Below, piece after piece: positions 22,682 through 24,801 of a DNA stretch of 24,801 bases. The first letter of the stretch is position 1; every line of letters starts with the position of its first letter. The stretch covers positions 1 to 24,801 of the forward strand of contig JAEERB010000017.1 of NCBI GenBank assembly GCA_016285615.1, in the 5' to 3' direction. Under the pieces are notes generated by a model. It saw only the letters and a list, made by a program, of their open reading frames with translations. It did no database searches and was not told the origin of the DNA. This DNA comes from Bacteroidales bacterium. GTDB taxonomy: Bacteria; Bacteroidota; Bacteroidia; Bacteroidales; WCHB1-69. Made by a program: the position numbers and the translations under genes.

Positions 22682-24577
22682 ATGAAAAAAAGCATCCTTT
22701 TCCTGCTGCTGGTGTTTGCCACGATAGGTTCACAAGCGGCTTCGCTCACCGATTACCTCACACCACAGCCGCAACGCATCAGCTACAGCGAAGGAGAATA
22801 TATCGTCAACTACCCCTACCAGTTCACCGAGATACAGAACTTCCTCGGCCAGCTGCGGCAGGGCAAATTCGAAGCGGAGGCCACCTTCCACTACTCCGGC
22901 GAGAATATCATTACCCTGCAATTCATCACCAGCGACAAACTGCGCGCACAACACTATGTGTTGGCCATCACACCTGGCCAAATCACGCTGACCGGCGGTG
23001 ATGAGGCAGCTCTCTTCTATGCGGCCCAAACCTTGTCGCAAATCTTCGAATACGCTTTAGCTGAGCAAGTTCCGCTGCCTTGCCTTGTCATTGAGGACTG
23101 GCCCGACTTTGAGCGACGCGGCTACATGCTCGACATCAGTCGCGATAAAGTGCCGACGATGCCCACACTGTTCCGCCTTATCGACCAATTGGCCAAGTGG
23201 AAAATCAACGAAGTGCAACTCTATACCGAGCACACCTTCGCCTACCACAATCACCGCGACGTATGGAAGGATGCCGACCCTCTGACAGCCAAAGAGATAC
23301 AACTACTCGACCTCTACTGCCGCGACCGCTTCATCGACCTTGTGCCCAACCAGAACTCCTTTGGCCACATGGAAAACTGGCTCAAGGTGCCGCGCTATCA
23401 GAACCTGGCCGAGTGTCCCGACGACTGTGCCACCAAGTGGGGCAAGCGCAAGCTCACCAGCCTCGACCCCACTAACCCGGGGTCACTTAAGTTGATGCGC
23501 GAACTGTACGAAGAGCTGCTACCCATCTTCTCGAGCAACTATGTCAACATTGGCTGCGACGAGACCGTAGAGCTCGGCTTGGGCCGCTCCAAGGCCGCCT
23601 GCGACACGCTCGGCACGGGCCGCGTTTATCTCAACTACCTCAAGCAGTTGAACCACGAAGTGAACCGACTGGGCAAGCAGGCCCAATTCTGGGGCGACAT
23701 CATCACCAACCACAGCGAACTTATCGGTGAGCTACCGCAAAATATGACAGCCATGGCCTGGGGTTACGATATCGGCTTCCCCTTCGACACCATACTGCCC
23801 AAGTTCAAAGCCGCCAGCTTGGATTTCTACGTTTGTCCGGGTGCGGCCACCTGGCGCTCGCTCATTGGGCGCAACCACACCGCCTTCACCAACATCAAGG
23901 AGGCGGCCATCGCTGGCAAGGCCAACGGCGCCAAGGGACTGATGCTCACCGACTGGGGCGACTACGGCCATTGGCAGCCGATGCCCGTATCGTGGCCAGC
24001 CATCGTCATTGGCTCGTCGTATGCCTGGAAACTGGACACCACCGCCACCGAGCGGGTGGCCTTCCAGCTGAACCGCTACATTTTCAAGGACACCACCCAA
24101 CTGACAGCCAATGCGTTGCTCGCCTTGGGCGACGCATACCTCAAGACCGAGATTCCCGAAGGCGTGGCCAATGCCTTCCACCTGATGCTACACCGCTACA
24201 AGTGGACACTCAGCGGCAACTACCAGACTCGCGAGCTGACGGTGCCCAAGCTGCAAGCCGCCGAAAATGCCATCGACAGCGCACTGAACCTGCTACAAGC
24301 CGCCCGGCCGCAATGCCTCGACGCACAACTTGTCAAAGCCGAACTGACGCTGGCAGCCTCGCTCGCCAAACACGCCGTACACCTCGGCATCGCCCGACTC
24401 AACGTGAAGGGCAACGGCACCAAGAACATCCCGTGGGCTAAGCGGCAGGAACTGGCCAAAGAGCTGAAGCCTCTCATCGACCAACACAAGAAACTGTGGG
24501 TGTTCCGCAACCGCAAAGGCGGACTGGACGACTCGGCCAGCAAATTGGAAGAGGTGTATCAGTATTACATCAAGTAG
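22682..24577 (+). CDS. Secreted GH20 beta-N-acetylhexosaminidase
   Basis: A 631-aa enzyme with a signal peptide (1-20, ending SQA-A). Residues about 24-140 form the GH20b-like N-terminal alpha/beta domain (TGGDEAALFYAAQTLSQIF near 104-122). Residues about 143-440 form the TIM barrel: RRGYMLDISRDKVPTM (145-160), NQNSFGHMENWL (223-234), and the catalytic NIGCDETVELG with D293/E294. Here Glu is the general acid and Asp orients the substrate acetamido group, which acts as nucleophile. TDWGDYGHWQPMPVSW (423-438) closes the site. A helical C-terminal domain (about 440-631) follows. Exo-removal of GlcNAc/GalNAc from glycans or peptidoglycan is expected. Last gene of the probable operon. A purine heptamer array begins at its stop codon. 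Confidence 0.93.
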   Translation: MKKSILFLLLVFATIGSQAASLTDYLTPQPQRISYSEGEYIVNYPYQFTEIQNFLGQLRQGKFEAEATFHYSGENIITLQFITSDKLRAQHYVLAITPGQITLTGGDEAALFYAAQTLSQIFEYALAEQVPLPCLVIEDWPDFERRGYMLDISRDKVPTMPTLFRLIDQLAKWKINEVQLYTEHTFAYHNHRDVWKDADPLTAKEIQLLDLYCRDRFIDLVPNQNSFGHMENWLKVPRYQNLAECPDDCATKWGKRKLTSLDPTNPGSLKLMRELYEELLPIFSSNYVNIGCDETVELGLGRSKAACDTLGTGRVYLNYLKQLNHEVNRLGKQAQFWGDIITNHSELIGELPQNMTAMAWGYDIGFPFDTILPKFKAASLDFYVCPGAATWRSLIGRNHTAFTNIKEAAIAGKANGAKGLMLTDWGDYGHWQPMPVSWPAIVIGSSYAWKLDTTATERVAFQLNRYIFKDTTQLTANALLALGDAYLKTEIPEGVANAFHLMLHRYKWTLSGNYQTRELTVPKLQAAENAIDSALNLLQAARPQCLDAQLVKAELTLAASLAKHAVHLGIARLNVKGNGTKNIPWAKRQELAKELKPLIDQHKKLWVFRNRKGGLDDSASKLEEVYQYYIK

Positions 24578-24609
24578 GAACGGAGAACGGAGAGATGAGA
24601 ACTGAAAAC
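24575..24609. repeat. Purine heptamer array at the GH20 stop codon
   Basis: Five 7-mers in phase: TAGGAAC (its TAG is the GH20 stop), GGAGAAC, GGAGAGA, TGAGAAC, TGAAAAC. It is the same unit as 8515-8605. The gap 24578-24746 also holds a hairpin and a dyad; no gene seen. Confidence 0.8.
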
Positions 24610-24610
24610 T

Positions 24611-24633
24611 GTAGGGACGCAGGCACTGCGTCC
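24611..24633. repeat. GTAGGGACG-type hairpin, partly decayed
   Basis: GTAG then GGACGCAG-gca-CTGCGTCC, an 8-bp stem. The outer GTAG would need CTAC on the right but ATGA follows, so the outer stem is lost. It begins like the hairpins at 8719 and 15765. Confidence 0.6.
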
Positions 24634-24674
24634 ATGAACAGAGAGAGTGGTATAGCCGCCAGTGCAAAAATTTT

Positions 24675-24695
24675 TATTTTTGCGCAGCAAAAATA
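24675..24695. promoter_or_regulatory. Dyad of two facing -7-like boxes
   Basis: TATTTTTGC and GCAAAAATA form a perfect 9-bp inverted repeat around gca. Each arm carries a TAnnTTTG match, one per strand. The plus-strand box lies 64 nt upstream of the last gene and may be its promoter; the symmetry could also be an operator. No -33 box seen. Confidence 0.45.
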
Positions 24696-24746
24696 CACCT
24701 GATTATTTCAAAAAATATAAACATTTTATCTAATTATCAACCCCTT

Positions 24747-24801
24747 ATGAAGAAGACCTTCGGAGTGTTGGTCCTCATACTTTTTGTTTTTTCTTTCGTG
24801 T
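24747..24801 (+). CDS. Start of an exported protein, cut by window edge
   Basis: ATG at 24747 opens MKKTFGVLVLILFVFSFV, a lysine-headed hydrophobic stretch typical of a signal peptide, and the frame stays open to the edge. An A/T-rich leader without Shine-Dalgarno precedes it, as for other genes here. Only 18 residues are visible, so nothing about function can be said. Confidence 0.6.
   Translation, partial: MKKTFGVLVLILFVFSFV

Overview
The window looks like a chromosomal segment of a Bacteroidota bacterium, most likely order Bacteroidales. The evidence is: type IX secretion sorting domains of both kinds (type B/CHU_C on the 939-aa protein, type A on the 240-aa protein); a TonB-dependent receptor with an N-terminal carboxypeptidase-regulatory-like domain; a PCMD-like lipoprotein; repeated matches to the Bacteroidota -7 box TAnnTTTG a short distance upstream of genes; and A-rich leaders without Shine-Dalgarno sites. 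It reads as ordinary chromosome. I see no phage, transposase, CRISPR array or rRNA.

Layout. 1-5195 (minus strand): two tandem paralogous secreted surface proteins resembling the IgGFc-binding family (the downstream one is cut by the left edge), then a small T9SS type A protein. 5449-8517: a divergent pair, a secreted GH127 beta-L-arabinofuranosidase-like enzyme (minus) and a GT4 glycosyltransferase (plus). 8775-10264 (minus): a PLP-dependent methionine gamma-lyase-like enzyme, then tRNA-Leu(UAG) and tRNA-His(GUG) with their own promoter and terminator. 10434-13247 (minus): a large AsmA-family protein with an 11-residue-repeat tail. 13576-15736 (plus): ftsQ-ftsA, not followed by ftsZ. 15819-19049 (minus): a TonB receptor and PCMD-like lipoprotein in one operon. 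19224-21016 (minus): AMP nucleosidase and holA. 21135-24577 (plus): a flippase-like membrane protein overlapping an RfaE2-type heptose-1-phosphate adenylyltransferase, then a GH20 beta-hexosaminidase. A cut signal-peptide gene begins at 24747.

The most unusual signal is non-coding. Gaps carry short tandem repeats of 7 bp (TYTGAAT type and GGAGARY type), with one array switching to 8 bp. Four arrays begin within 0-2 nt of a stop codon (GH127, GT4, PLP enzyme, GH20). Alongside them is a small family of hairpins beginning GTAGnGACG, always downstream of genes. The 257-bp gap between the GT4 gene and the PLP enzyme is built almost entirely of such elements. The GH127 gene is bracketed by two identical 26-bp copies of the TYTGAAT array.

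Functionally the window mixes cell-envelope work (T9SS cargo, AsmA, FtsQ/FtsA, TonB uptake, heptose activation, glycosyl transfer), glycan breakdown (GH127, GH20) and housekeeping (HolA, AMP nucleosidase, tRNAs). No complete polysaccharide utilization locus is present, because no SusC/SusD pair is seen. Protein names rest on motif recognition by eye; no database search was possible.
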